Part shown: positions 13,401 to 24,509 of the stretch, one piece after another
Numbering within the stretch: the first letter of the stretch is position 1
How the letters are laid out: the number at the start of each line of letters is the position of its first letter
DNA from: Phoenix dactylifera
Lineage: Eukaryota > Streptophyta > Magnoliopsida > Arecales > Arecaceae
DNA length: 64,000 nt
Direction: 5' to 3'
NCBI RefSeq assembly: GCF_009389715.1
Contig: NC_052407.1
Coordinates: 3,909,154 to 3,973,153, forward strand
Translations under genes and position numbers: made by a program
The notes under the pieces: model-generated
Database searches by the model: none
What the model saw: the letters and a program-made list of their open reading frames with translations, nothing else
What the model was told of the DNA's origin: nothing

Positions 13401-16399
13401 GCAAATTATCCTCCTTTAAGAACTTTGTTGCTTTCAAAATTATTAGCAAATAATGAATGTGCCAACACTAAATTCAACCTCTAAATAGACTCCAATCAAA
13501 TTAGTGTAAGGCCAACTTCATTTTGGTGAAATCTCTAGTCAACTGGATCTCCCTTCCTGCATCTTACAGACCAAATAGAAAGATGATTTATCCTCATCTG
13601 TTGTTTCCATATAAAGAATAAAAATGGGTTTAGTTCATCAGGATGGTGTCACTCATAGTTCTAGACATCAAAACTCCTCTAAATACCAAACTTCACACGA
13701 TAAATCTCCGCTTAAATACCAGAAAAAATTCCTTCATCGAATTGACTCCTATTTGATGAGTTTGGTATACTTCCATATAATCCTCAGCAAAACATTTTTT
13801 TTCATTCTTGAAGATTGTTTTCCCCATATAAATAGATTATTCCAGATGAATTTTTTAAAATGAAACGTAGTCTGATTTGTCGCTCATAAACATGTATATG
13901 AACAAGCATGTTGTATAGCTCTTGAGAGCTCATGTCAGCACCCAAGACAATAACAGGAAATAATGCATAGCAAAAGAATGTAGAGTAATGCCTGTCTCTA
14001 GTCTGTAAGATGAATTTTCTTCAAAAGCTTTAGAAGTTCAACTCATCCTGGATACAAGCCTAAAGCTGAGTTATTCCTTCAGACTAAATGTAGCCTAAAG
14101 TTATGGGGTTAACCCTAACTAAGACATTAGAAAAACGGTTAAGAACATGAAATTCTTAAGACACATGTTCAAATATACTCAAAAGAAAATAATCAAATGT
14201 TCAGATTATAAATTTTCGATCGGTTCATATGCATAGATCTGTACACTTTGATTTGCAACATAACTCATACGCTGACCTTATTGGTGCTTGGGACCAACTC
14301 CTGCAGAGCCCTCATCCTTTCTGCTATTCTTTCTCTACGTAACTGCACTCGTGGAAAAGAAAGGAAGATGTTAGAAATGCTGCCGTCCCATAAGTTAGGA
14401 TCACTGCAGAATTAGGATTTGGTCTGTAAAGCAAGCACTGTAACTTGGATAAAGCAACACACTTATTGATCATCTTAAGATCCTTTTCAGGAAATATCAG
14501 AAAACAGCTAATAAGACTCAAATGAAGCATATGAAGGAACGATAAATATGTGCTAATAAGACTAATAAAGTGTTTGTAATTAATGTAATTGACATGTGAC
14601 AGATCCTCAAAAAGCAAATCTTTTTCCTTGACATGCACAGCAATCTTGATAGCACTTGTCAGACAATTAGGCACCAAGCTGCAAAAACTGTAATGGAAAT
14701 ATATCATGTGGCATTACCCTCTCGGCAATACTATGAGGATCAGTGGCTTGACCCCGCCGTGCCCGCACCTTTGGTCGGGGGGCTGGTGGTTGTGACCCTG
14801 CAGCAACCCCTCCTTGCTTCGCTTGCCCATGAAAAGTCTACACAGGACAAATGATAGAAGTCAAGAAAATTAATATCCAATATACATAAACCCTCCAATA
14901 ACATCAGAATGGAAGAAACACATGAGCCTCCGTTGGCATGTAGTAGATGATAAAAGATACAAGCAAATATGCTGCACTCTGCAAGTCAGGTGAGTGTTAA
15001 AAATGCGCTTCCTTTCTTCCTATAGAAGTGATATCGAAGAAAATAGTCCTGAGAATTCCATTAAGACTTTCCAAATAGGAAATTCATCCACATAATTTCT
15101 TATGATGTTAACCAATTAAACACAACATAAAATAATAGAAAAAGGACAGCCCGATGCACAAGGCTCCTGCTATTGCAAGGTTTGGGAAGGGTCGGATGCA
15201 CGCAGCCTTTCTCCCCTCGTGCAAGGAGGCTATTTCTATGTTTTGAACCTGTGACACCCTGGTCACAATTGAGAAACCTTGCCATTGCGCCAAAGCCTAC
15301 CCTTACACAATACAGTCTACAAACTGTTTACGTTACCACATCCTTTGCCTTTCAAAAGGTTGTAAGACACTGCAAGGCCCAAATGTTTTCTTTCTTATGC
15401 CGCAGAATTGACTGTGGTTTGTAAACTCAAATTCGACACTATTGTCAGCCCATTGAGTTCTGCATCGAGTTTAATCCCTAGCACCAGAGTCAAAGTCACC
15501 AGCACCAAAACAAAATTCAAAAATAAGAACTTTGTGAAAAACACAAACTTGTGGAGTTTTATGATTGTATCATGCCTACTTAGGCAAGAGAAATCAGAAA
15601 AACATTAAAATATAAAAAAATTCTCCATTCTGAAAAAACCATGCAACTCCAAACAATACTGGAACGACAAAGCAATCCCACAACTACTTCTGCTGCACTA
15701 ATTAGCGACTAAAACTGCAATTTGAGCAAGGGAATCTCTTCACTCCCAGGTGCCGAGACGTCCAATAATTCTAAATGTCAACTAAGATAAGAAGAAGAAC
15801 ACAAAAGTGATAGCCGCCGCGTTTTTCAAGAAGGTAACGGACCTGAGGAGGAGTAGGAGCGGGAGGATTCGGCCGGATTTGATGAGACTGAAGGTGACCA
15901 AACCCCGGAGGAAACAGTCCCGTTAACTGCACCGGATCCCTCTCCTGCCCGACAGCAAATAGCCAGTGAGCTCCAAAGTCCAAAATACCCTCAACAACCA
16001 CCAAAAAAGACAAGGTCATCCTCATATTTCCCGGGGAAGGCGTCCTCAGACCTCGACACGCGCCATTGAGAAGAAAGGTAAGGGGTAAAATGGTAAACCA
16101 ATGAAAAACAAAAAGGATCAGCTCACCACCTTGGCCTCCGATTCCTCCCGAAGCCTTTTGCCGCTGCCGGAGCCCCTCTCCAAGCTGAGCCCCAGAGGGA
16201 ACCCCGACGTCCCGCCGGCGCCGGAGCCACCTTCGCGGGAGAGGACCATCCCGGGGGGCATGCCCCCCTCGCCTCCCCCAGCGATTCCTCCGCCTCCGCC
16301 GCCGTCCCCCCCCGCGTAAGGCGGCGGCGGCATCGAGAAGATCTGCTCGAAAAAATCGTCCCCTATGCCATCCTGCGGAGGAGGCGGTGCGTTCGCCAT
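7453..16399 (-). CDS. UNE12: bHLH transcription factor, UNE12-like (7 exons, complete)
   Basis: This nuclear DNA-binding factor is built from exons 16127-16399, 15843-15944, 14718-14837, 14277-14342, 11184-11249, 9784-9858 and 7453-7683. All six introns are phase 0 with GT/AG borders, giving 310 residues, the length I recall for Arabidopsis UNE12. Residues 12-23 ([12 protein letters not shown] type) are the family's N-terminal motif, followed by a Gly-rich stretch. The basic region spans about 149-174 and keeps H160, E164 and R168, the triad for G-box/E-box binding. The helices run through LQELVP and [15 protein letters not shown]. The last exon holds the conserved [17 protein letters not shown] and [16 protein letters not shown] blocks. 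An in-frame ATG further upstream exists, but the family start is the MANAPPP site at 16399. Introns 5 and 6 hold nothing I recognise. Targets are not visible here. The closely related bHLH7/59-type paralogues cannot be separated by eye. Confidence 0.9.
12555..12700 (+). mobile_element. tRNA-derived SINE in bHLH intron 4
   Basis: A box A-like TAGTACAGTTAG (about 12570) and a box B-like GGTTTGTATCCC (12615-12626) are spaced as in a Pol III promoter. A short body and an A-rich tail (12672-12697) follow. AGCTAATA occurs just before (12543-12550) and just after (12701-12708), a possible short target duplication, although a third copy lies inside at 12602. The element is sense relative to the window and antisense to the host gene. 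Confidence 0.5.
15140..15305 (-). mobile_element. Au-like SINE in bHLH intron 2
   Basis: Read on the minus strand this resembles the widespread plant Au-type SINE. It has box A TGGCGCAATGG (15282-15292), then a stretch like GTGACCAGGGTGTCACAGG, box B-like GGTTCAAAACA (15239-15249), an AGCCTCCTTGCA block and a GGGCTGTCCTTTTT end. Box B has lost its CpG. I saw no clear target duplication. It has the same orientation as the host gene. Confidence 0.65.
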
Positions 16400-16570
16400 G
16401 GTGCCGAAGCCCGCGAAGCGGCCGCTACTACAACTCTTACGAAGCCGAGATGCTCGCCGGAGAGCTCCAAGAGCATCGAAAGGATAAGGGTTCGGGAGCA
16501 AGAGAAAAGGAAACCGTCGGTGGAGAAAGAGAGGATTTGGTAGGCCGAGAAGGCGACGAGGGGTGGGAGC

Positions 16571-16578
16571 TTATAAAA
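16571..16578 (-). promoter_or_regulatory. Weak TATA-like box for the bHLH gene
   Basis: On the minus strand the sequence CTTTTTATAAGC lies about 175 bases upstream of the ATG at 16399, inside a CT-rich leader. Only the position and the TATAAG core support it. Confidence 0.3.
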
Positions 16579-16639
16579 AGGAGAGGCGGTGGAGAGGGAG
16601 CCGAAATATAAGGAAAGAGGAGAGGTTAAAAAAAGGAAA

Positions 16640-17169
16640 GGAATCAAAAAGGCGGATTTTCTCTTTTTTTTACTTTTAATTTTTTTTTAGTGTTATTTAT
16701 TATTATTTTTATTTATTTTTTAATCGGGTTGCGTCTCGGATGGGGTAGAGAATCTGGGGGAGAATCGGATGGATGAGCCATTCAGTACGGTCTACAGTAG
16801 CCAAGACCAATGTGGAAAATAACGAAAATATAAGAGGCACGGCACTCCACACCACGGGTAGTTCTGGATTTAGGGGACAATGGCGCGTACGAGACTCTAA
16901 TATTTTATAGTCACGAATTGAAAGTATGACGCTAGAAAAAAATCTAGGCATTTATGATATATATCACTAAGAAAAGTTGAATGTTTAGAGAGAATATATA
17001 TATTATATAATCGGAGCCGCAGTAAAAACGGGTCTCTGTGAGCGATTGTTACTGCTTATAAACCTGAATCTGGATGACCTATTTATAACCAAAATAAAGC
17101 TCAGGTGAAACTAAGTGGACGTCCAAACTCACTGATGCTAAAATATTTGCAAATGAGTTGTGGCTAGAA
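16640..17169. other. Upstream flank of the bHLH gene
   Basis: This is T/A-rich DNA (16660-16725) followed by sequence in which I recognise no gene or repeat. Confidence 0.35.
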
Positions 17170-17545
17170 GTGAAATGCCACTCGCTGGATGCACTCTGGA
17201 TGTGAGTATATTTATCTGAAGGGTCACTCGGCCTCAGTGATTGAAAGGATCGGTGGGCGACACATCGTGGCGGACGGGATGTCGCCAGTCAAGGACATAC
17301 GGAGGATGATCAAGGACTATGGCGTTTTCAGGGCTGCACGTGTTTGTCGGAAGATGAACACAACCACCAATTGGGTGGCCTCCTACGTGGCGTATCACTC
17401 TGGAGGTTTCCTCTGGGTGAACCAAGTAGACGTTCCTAACTTGTTCAGACAGCTTCTTTTTTTTGATTTTGTTAGCGGTACTCATATTCGTTTTGTGTGA
17501 GGAGCCGGTGTACTAAAAAAAATAATAATAAAAAATAAATAATTG
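17170..17545 (+). mobile_element. Second LINE RNase H tail relic
   Basis: An open frame at 17189-17497 encodes the last part of a plant LINE RNase H domain: a GHSASVIERI segment, then DIRRMIKDYG and a WVASYVAYHSGGFLW ending. The ending parallels the WVASF..FLW remnant of the element at 4100-5135. It lacks the earlier catalytic part and ends in an A/T-rich tail (17515-17545). This is probably a 5'-truncated copy of the same LINE clade. Confidence 0.7.
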
Positions 17546-20500
17546 CTTAATCTAGACGTTAGATGAAGGGGGAAAATTTGGAAAAATAAGAAGGGAGGTG
17601 CTCAGCCATGTTTGAGAGAATATTCCTTTTGCAAAGTTTTTTTTTTTTGGGTATTTGTTCTATGCATAAAAAAAAGCTGGGCACTTTTCATAGACAGCAA
17701 AATTTACTTGCTGCATATATTATCATATATCATTCTAAATTTTATTAAATTAATATATGTAGTTAATCGTGCAGGAGAATGAGACTAGAGTAACACAATA
17801 TGTGCAAGTGAGTCTGAGATTCATGCATGAGAGAGTTGATGCAAGTGAGGCTATAGTTAATCCATGCAATAATTATCTTCCTTCATATATGGATTTGGAG
17901 TTTGTCATGCATAAAAATAGAATCTTACTCTTAACAAAATTTCTCCGCATTTTGATATCTTCCAATACTCACTCTCTTATAGATGGCTATGAAAGAGAGC
18001 AGAGTGATTGAAATGGATAGCATGTTTACCTTAAACACTTCAAAGTAATGGGATTGAGGCAACCATCAAGTGCTTTTTTTTCTTTTTTTCTTTTGACTAA
18101 CCATGTGGATTGTGAGTGCCAAGCACTAATATCTTCCTCGTACGTAACTTTTATTAGATGTATATTAAATGCTCAAAGAAAGAATTCTATTGAAGTCTTA
18201 TGTTAGTCAAAGAGAAAGAGAGATTATGTATCCATCAAAAAAAGGTAAAAAAGCACACTTAAGCAGTGCAACAAAGGAAATAGGGAAGTCCATTGTGCAT
18301 AATCCAACAGATCGTGAGAAAAGGAATGGAAAAAAAGAGAAGGCGTGTCCTCCCAACTCACGTAACTGTAGTAGCTTTAGTAACTATATATATACTCTCC
18401 TTTTTACTTTTAAGAGGAGAGAGAAAAGAGGAGTACCATACAAAAGTTAGTTTAGATTTACCAACTGATGAAAGTTGTAAGATGCTTTCAATCAACCCCA
18501 AGTTCTAGTCATTCACATTTCCTCTCATATACATTGTGCATATCAAGATCAATCTCTACTACCATTACAAAGTAAACACTTGAGGGCAATGGCTCTACCC
18601 GGGGTAAATTGCATCTAACTTTCTTTAATTCCCAATGCATCATTCCATGTGTTTGTTCAAGGAAAATGAAAAATGAGAAGGATAAACGGCTCCCGCATCT
18701 ATACTGTGAATTATATTATGGTGAACCTCAGTTTAAAAGAGATATAGGAGGGAAGAGTTTTGGATGGTTGATTAACCACACAAAATCATTCAAAACAGTT
18801 AAAACATTCCTTTCTTTCTTCAAATCTCTCTAGTAGATAGAGAAGAGTCCTCCATTGCTCTAAAAATACGTGGCTCGTGCTGTGATTAAGGAGAGCTTTC
18901 CATTCCTGTGATTTTTCTCCAGCCTGAGCAACTCTTGAGAGCTAGAATGGACCAGCCATTCAACGCTATATTTCCTTCTTGTTAACTTTCACAAACAGCT
19001 ACTCCACAAGTTAGTATCAATATTAGTTATATATATTTTCATCCAAGAGCCTATTTGAAAGAGGAAATGGAAACATGGAATCGGATTCCTATTCCCAAAG
19101 AAACTCTAGCTATTGACACAACTTCAGGTCTTTCACATCCATCAAGTACTCCTCTTCAATAAGAGAAAATAACTTCCCTCGGTCATCTCTCGAATTATAT
19201 TTCTCGCGGAAATCAAATACTTGCTTTTCAGTCTCTCAAGTCCAGCAATAGGATTGTATCCTTTGAAGATTGAAGAACAGTAGTTGAAAATTGTATGCCT
19301 GAAGTTTTCACGACCAGTTTTGATTTCAGTTGGAAGTTGGGACATACAAAACTATATCAGAAGCAGGTTTCAGACAGCCAAGATTTTTAATAAGACATTT
19401 TGTAACTTGCGGCCGGCAGGTTAAACACCATTCTTTGTTTATGGAATCTGTGGTATTGAAACCTGAGATCGATAACAATAAAGATGGCATGGCTTGCATG
19501 GAATGAATTGTTATATGTTCGCAGATAGCTTCAGATAGTCAGAAAAGGAAGAAGGATTCCACTGTGGGTGATAAACTGCTTGAGATGAAGCAGAAAACTT
19601 GATAGATCTGACAAAAGCACCAATTGAATTTTGATAAAACTATGGTTTGTGTAGAGTAATTGGCTTCAGCTGCCTGCAGAAGTCCATTTGGCTTTGCATT
19701 TGGAGTAACATGCAAATTACATTCCAAGGAGAGATGGAGCAAATCTAGGAGACTGCTGGAAAGCCAACAATATAACATGAGGCTCTGTGAGCAGGGGAAT
19801 AGGGGGGCTGGTGGGGTAAAGAATATCAATGATTACTAAGGATTGTTCTTAGCAGTAGTATTCATGAAAAGTTGTCTTGTCCTATAAAGTTTCTGATCGA
19901 GCTATAGATAAGGTCTGATCTTCCACTGTCTTCTCATGAAAGGTTAACTCCATACTTTTCAATCGCAAATGGTTGATGGACCCTTTAAAGAACTGAATTA
20001 CAAAACGAAGTAAAGATTATGAATAAAAAAGAAAGTGAAGGAAGCCCTACCTAAACATAAATAAGTCCTTTAACTTGTAGATTTTAGAAAAATCTAGATC
20101 TGAATTGCTTCTGTCCGATAAAAAGATGGTGAGATAGAGAAAGATTGCAACATCAGAACAACTCTAACAAGGAATAAAGCAGTGGAGGAGGTACAATATG
20201 AGTAAGGACAAGAAACTCCAAAATAGATCACTTTTGTTAGCTTGGATCTGTTATACAGAGGGATGCAAAGATGGACAAGAATGAGTGCATCAGGATTGTA
20301 TGGAAGGAGCATTCAATACTATCAAGCTTGGACGGAGGCACCTCTAATTAGTCGGGAGTGAGTTGTGAATTCTGGTGATAAGGCTTGTGATCTTTGATCT
20401 AAGATATTCAGAATATAGGAATTGATGAAGTGGAGACGTGCCTCTATAATGGAAAACAATATTCAAATACCACTTAAACATACAAATATTTTCAGAATAC

Positions 20501-21375
20501 AAGAAGTCTCATACAGATTGGAAATGCCAAGAATAGGGAGCGAATCTTGAATGCAAGCTGTTGGGCCAAAGATAATTTGGAAGAAGTTAGTGAGAAATTT
20601 TTTTTATCCTAACATATGAGCGAATGGTGAAGTAGGTTCCATATAAACAAGCCCAAGTTCAATGAAGGCACATCATTTATGCTTGTATTCATTTCTAATA
20701 ATTATGTTTGTAATATTCCTACTAGCCATAGAATGGAACTCTAGACAACCAGAAAACCCATAAACCCAAAAACCCTTACGCGAAATAAATCTTTAGCTGA
20801 ATGAGGCTGTTCAGTTGTATACATGGTGAACTAGGAGATGATGAGAATCAAGTGAAAGGTTATGGGTGACACAAATTAATAAGTTTGTTTAGAGATAGTT
20901 TGATCGAGTATTATGCAGGACAGCGACAGCTAATCTAGAATGGATCTTGGTTGCAAGTTGATGGGTCTGGAATGAGGAGGTGGAGGTGAATGACTTGGAG
21001 AAATAAATTTTTGAGGTCTTGGACTTGGATTACAACCATTGGCAAAGCATGATTCATATCATCAACCCTGGATTGATTAATAAAACTTGTTCTTTAGGTT
21101 CATATATTACCTTAGTAGACTTTAAATTAAAGACAACCTAGGCTGCTAGAGGAAAAAAACCCCCCACAAAATATGAAAAACTTATAGCCCAATGCAACAA
21201 AACTATATTGGAGTTTCTAAGGAAGGTAAGCGATCCATTGAGCAGAGATGTCACACTCATACTATCAAAATATCTGAACAAGCTTATCCCTAGAGAAGAT
21301 AATCTCAACTCTTAAACTTGATCACATTTGTTTAACTCATAATTGCCTTGTATAGTGATTTCTCAGGAGTTTATA
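17546..21375. other. Intergenic, no gene recognised
   Basis: Several short open frames occur, but none shows a domain, a splice-supported structure or a biased composition that I would call coding. The stretch contains T-rich tracts (17636-17650, 18067-18092) and no clear RNA gene. Confidence 0.35.
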
Positions 21376-21417
21376 CATCTCTAGCAGATCATTGTGGATA
21401 GAATACTACATTTCACT

Positions 21418-21502
21418 GCTCTTAGTTATCGAGCACTTGATTCTGCGTACAGACCTTCATCACAAAATCCAGGACACGTTAAAATGCCTAAAAGATCCCC
21501 CT
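21418..21502. repeat. Dispersed repeat, copy 1
   Basis: This stretch (AGCACTTGATTCTGCGTACAG core) aligns with 27299-27382 in the TatA intron (AGCACTAGATTCTACATACAG core) over about 80 bases, including a shared CCTAAAAGAT/CCCAAAAGAT end. It lies in a 91-codon open frame (21394-21669) that I do not regard as a gene. Confidence 0.5.
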
Positions 21503-21769
21503 CAAGTACTCGAGTTAAGGTTCAGATCACTGGAATAAGAAGCAGGATAAAACCTTATAATCATGAGAAATTTCTTCAGGAACAAATATTTGAATTGAAA
21601 TCTCCAAACGTGTTAAGAGGGAAGTCATGGATCGAACCTATTCCAGTGGCATCCATTGGGAGCCAATAGCATCTTTGTTGAGAGAAAGAGAGAGAGAGAT
21701 GCTATAGCCACTTACCTCTAGTATTAATATTTTAAATTTGATAGAGCTTTGTGCTTAAGAATGTAATGC

Positions 21770-22160
21770 AAAGTTTTGAGTAGTCTCGGCATGCTGCTTG
21801 CCGGGACTAGTTCAAATTTATTATAAGTATTATCATATAACTACGAGACGTCGTAGGAATTAATATTAAAGATAATTAGGGGCTTAAATATAAGAATGAC
21901 GGTCCTAGAAGTATATGCATTCTCCTGTTCAAGTCCCTGAAGATGGTTATTTTTAAAGACAAGTTCAAATTTAGCATCAAGTGTTATCCTATAACAATAA
22001 GACCCAGTGGAAATTTGACATTAAATGTTAGTTAGGGGCTTAAATATAAGAATGCAGAACCAAGTTTTTGAGTTAGTCTCGGCACGCCGCGTAACGGCAC
22101 TAGTAAGAACACATGCATTCTCCTGCTCAAGTCCCTGTAGGAGGCTAGTATTTAAGACAA
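21770..22160. repeat. Diverged tandem duplication of about 290 bp
   Basis: A block starting AGTTTTGAGTAGTCTCGGCA (about 21772) and ending ATGCATTCTCCTG..CAAGTCCCTG..AAGACAAGTT (to about 21967) is repeated from about 22060 to 22156. Between them GGGGCTTAAATATAAGAATG occurs twice (about 21880 and 22025). The copies differ by scattered substitutions and indels, so the duplication is old. Confidence 0.6.
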
Positions 22161-22279
22161 GTTTTCTATGTTTTTTATTTTAAAACATCCTCGGTTCCCT
22201 TTTCTTCTCAATAGTGAGAAAAGTGCAAGCACGTTGGCCAGAAGCAGGAGCATAGCTATCAGATCTTATGACTGCTGAA

Positions 22280-22411
22280 AAAGAAATCTTTTGTTAGATA
22301 TGTAAGATTCAACCTGGCCATATATGTTTCTTCTTGTGTAAGTGAAGCTAGAAAAGAAAATTCTTTTATCACATGTAAGATTCACCTCGGCCATCCATGT
22401 TTTTTTGTGTA
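22280..22411. repeat. Tandem pair of about 60-bp units
   Basis: A unit of the form AAGAAATCTTTT..TGTAAGATTCA..CTGGCCAT..TTGTGTA (22280-22340) is repeated with changes at 22354-22411. Confidence 0.6.
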
Positions 22412-22770
22412 CTCAAAAATAGTATAGAAAGCTTCTAAGAACTGGCTCTACTTCCCCCAAATCATGAATGGGAAGCCATCACATTTGATGCATGTACTGC
22501 TCCAGTGCAGGGTGAGCATTCAGGAATTGATGAATGCACAATTTGCTCAGATCTATCTGACATTAGTGATTAAAAAGATATTTTCGACATTGAATAATTG
22601 AAAACTTCAAGAAGAGATAAGGTCAAGGAATATGAGCCGAAGAGGAAGAGAGAGTACACTGTCCAGTGTTGAAGAGCAAGGTAAATGTTCTTCGGTTCCC
22701 TTTATATGATAGCATAGATAGCAGAAACTCAAAAGAGGTAAATGTCGACCCTTATATGCAGCTCTGTGAA
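22412..22770. other. Intergenic, nothing recognised
   Basis: I see no gene or repeat up to the target duplication of the hAT element. Confidence 0.35.
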
Positions 22771-22778
22771 CACACTAT

Positions 22779-24044
22779 TAGGGCTGGAAGTGGGCCGGGC
22801 CGGGCCGGGCCACACCCCTACCCAAGCCTGGCCCGAGGCCCGAACAATTTTACAGGAACGAGGCCCGAGCCCAGCCCGAGCCCATTTGGGCCAGCCCGAT
22901 TGGGGAATTTCCTTTGGGCCAGCCCCATTGTGCATATCTTCAAGATCAAGACAGTATCAGGGAATTTGGGGATTGCATATTGAAAAACAAGGGGGCACAA
23001 GGGTGTGGTTTTTGGGGTGAATTGACACACTGTTGATTATATATTGCTACTGGAGATGGTATTAAGTCATTTTAGCCAGTTTCAAGACATCAACTACTAT
23101 TTTAGCTTGAAAAGGATCATCATGCATATAACTGAAGGCATGTCCTGCATGGGTACAAAGACAAGCCAACCAATCTCTTAATTTGCAGCTGCTAAACAAG
23201 CCAAAAAAAAAAGACACATACATCTTCGGGCAGAAAGCAAAGCATAATTTTTTTGATGGAAGCAAAGCAGAGATCACATAGATACCAGAGGGGGGTGAAA
23301 GCCCTCAAATCACGATGGGGGTGAAAGCCCTCAGATCACGATGGGGGTGAGAACTGAGAACGGTCGAGTACGGTCGAAGAGCCCTCAGATCTAGGGTTTC
23401 ACCACTTCGCCGAGCTTGGAAGGTCATCGACGACGGCTGGCGACCGATGACGAGCCAACAAGAAGCAGAGAAACCCTAGCTCCACGCCTCCGCCGCTCGT
23501 CTGCTCTGCGCCTCTGCAAATCCCAACCAGAACGAAGAATATCATTCGTAATCGTACCTCAAAACCTAGCTTCGCCGACGATAGGGTGGTCGGAACTCCT
23601 CTTCACCACTTCGCCGAGCTTGGATGGTCGACGACGACACGACCGGAGAAACCCTAGCTCCACGCCTCGTCGCCTCCACCGCTCGTCCGCTTCGCGGCTC
23701 CGCCTCTGCAAATCCCTCGATTCGGGCTATCGCCTGTCGTCGACGACTGGAGAAACCCTAGCTCCACGCCTCGTCGGTCGTCGCCTCCACCGTTGTCGCC
23801 TGTCGGGCAAGTGGGCAAGGGCAACTGAACTGGGTTTAGCGGCTTTAGCCGTTTAGGGCCTTTACGCGTTTAGCCGCGATTCGGGCTGGGTGTGGGCTCG
23901 GGCTTGGACGGGCTCGGGCCGGGCCAATGAAATACCCGAGCCCGGCCCGAAATAGATATGGGCTTAATCATTCAGCCCGAGCCCGGCCCGAGGGCAGCCC
24001 GACCCGATGGGCTTCGGGCCGGCCCGAGCCCACTTTCAGCCCTA
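22779..24044. mobile_element. Non-autonomous hAT element, 1,266 bp, with exact 8-bp TSD
   Basis: The ends are inverted: TAGGGCTGGAAGTGGGCC on the left and, read from the other side, TAGGGCTGAAAGTGGGCTCG on the right. The element is flanked by CACACTAT at 22771-22778 and again at 24045-24052, an exact 8-bp duplication typical of hAT transposition. Sub-terminal sequence is rich in GGCCCGAGCCCGGCC words. The interior holds about three units of a GATGGGGGTGAAAGCCCTCA repeat (23290-23350) and repeated GAAACCCTAGCTCCACGCCT and TTCGCCGAGCTTGGA phrases (23400-23780). The 146-codon frame at 23416-23856 is a by-product of these GC-rich repeats. There is no transposase, so the element must be mobilised in trans. 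Confidence 0.85.
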
Positions 24045-24052
24045 CACACTAT

Positions 24053-24509
24053 ATGTTAAAATTGGTTAACATATAGTGTTCCATCCAATTGCCTATCTGA
24101 TTGCAACAAATGACATTGCTCATCACTGCGTCACAATAGCTTGCAGAACTTCACGATCACATGAGCAGGTTTAATTATTCCATCACTTCAGGAATGAAGC
24201 TGAACTTTGGAGGCCCTGAGCAATTTTCGAGTATTTTTCTATTGCAAATCAGTCTGATCCTACTATAATTTCCGACTGATGAACCAGATGCGACAGCAGG
24301 ATGGCACCACATTCTTTGATATGCAACTAGGAACCTCCATGCATAATGTCTCAGTAACTACGAGAAACTCGGTCCGTAACTTATATACAGCTCCATGTCT
24401 GCTGCATAAGGAAATTTAATCTAAAAAAAATAGTCAACTCAATACAACCTGCTGATACAACATCGAAGCTACAGATCACCTTGGGAAACAGAGGGATCAT
24501 GGTCCCATT
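24053..24509. other. 3' flank of the TatA gene
   Basis: This is probably the 3' untranslated region of the minus-strand TatA gene and its flank. I saw no clear poly(A) signal. Confidence 0.35.

Noticed and set aside
14324..14707. 127-codon minus-strand frame across bHLH intron 3
   Set aside because: The flanking exons (14277-14342 and 14718-14837) are defined by splice sites and the frame is AT-rich intron.
23416..23856. 146-codon frame in GC-rich DNA
   Set aside because: It lies wholly in the repeated core of the hAT element, and its frame is a by-product of CpG-rich tandem phrases. No domain is visible.
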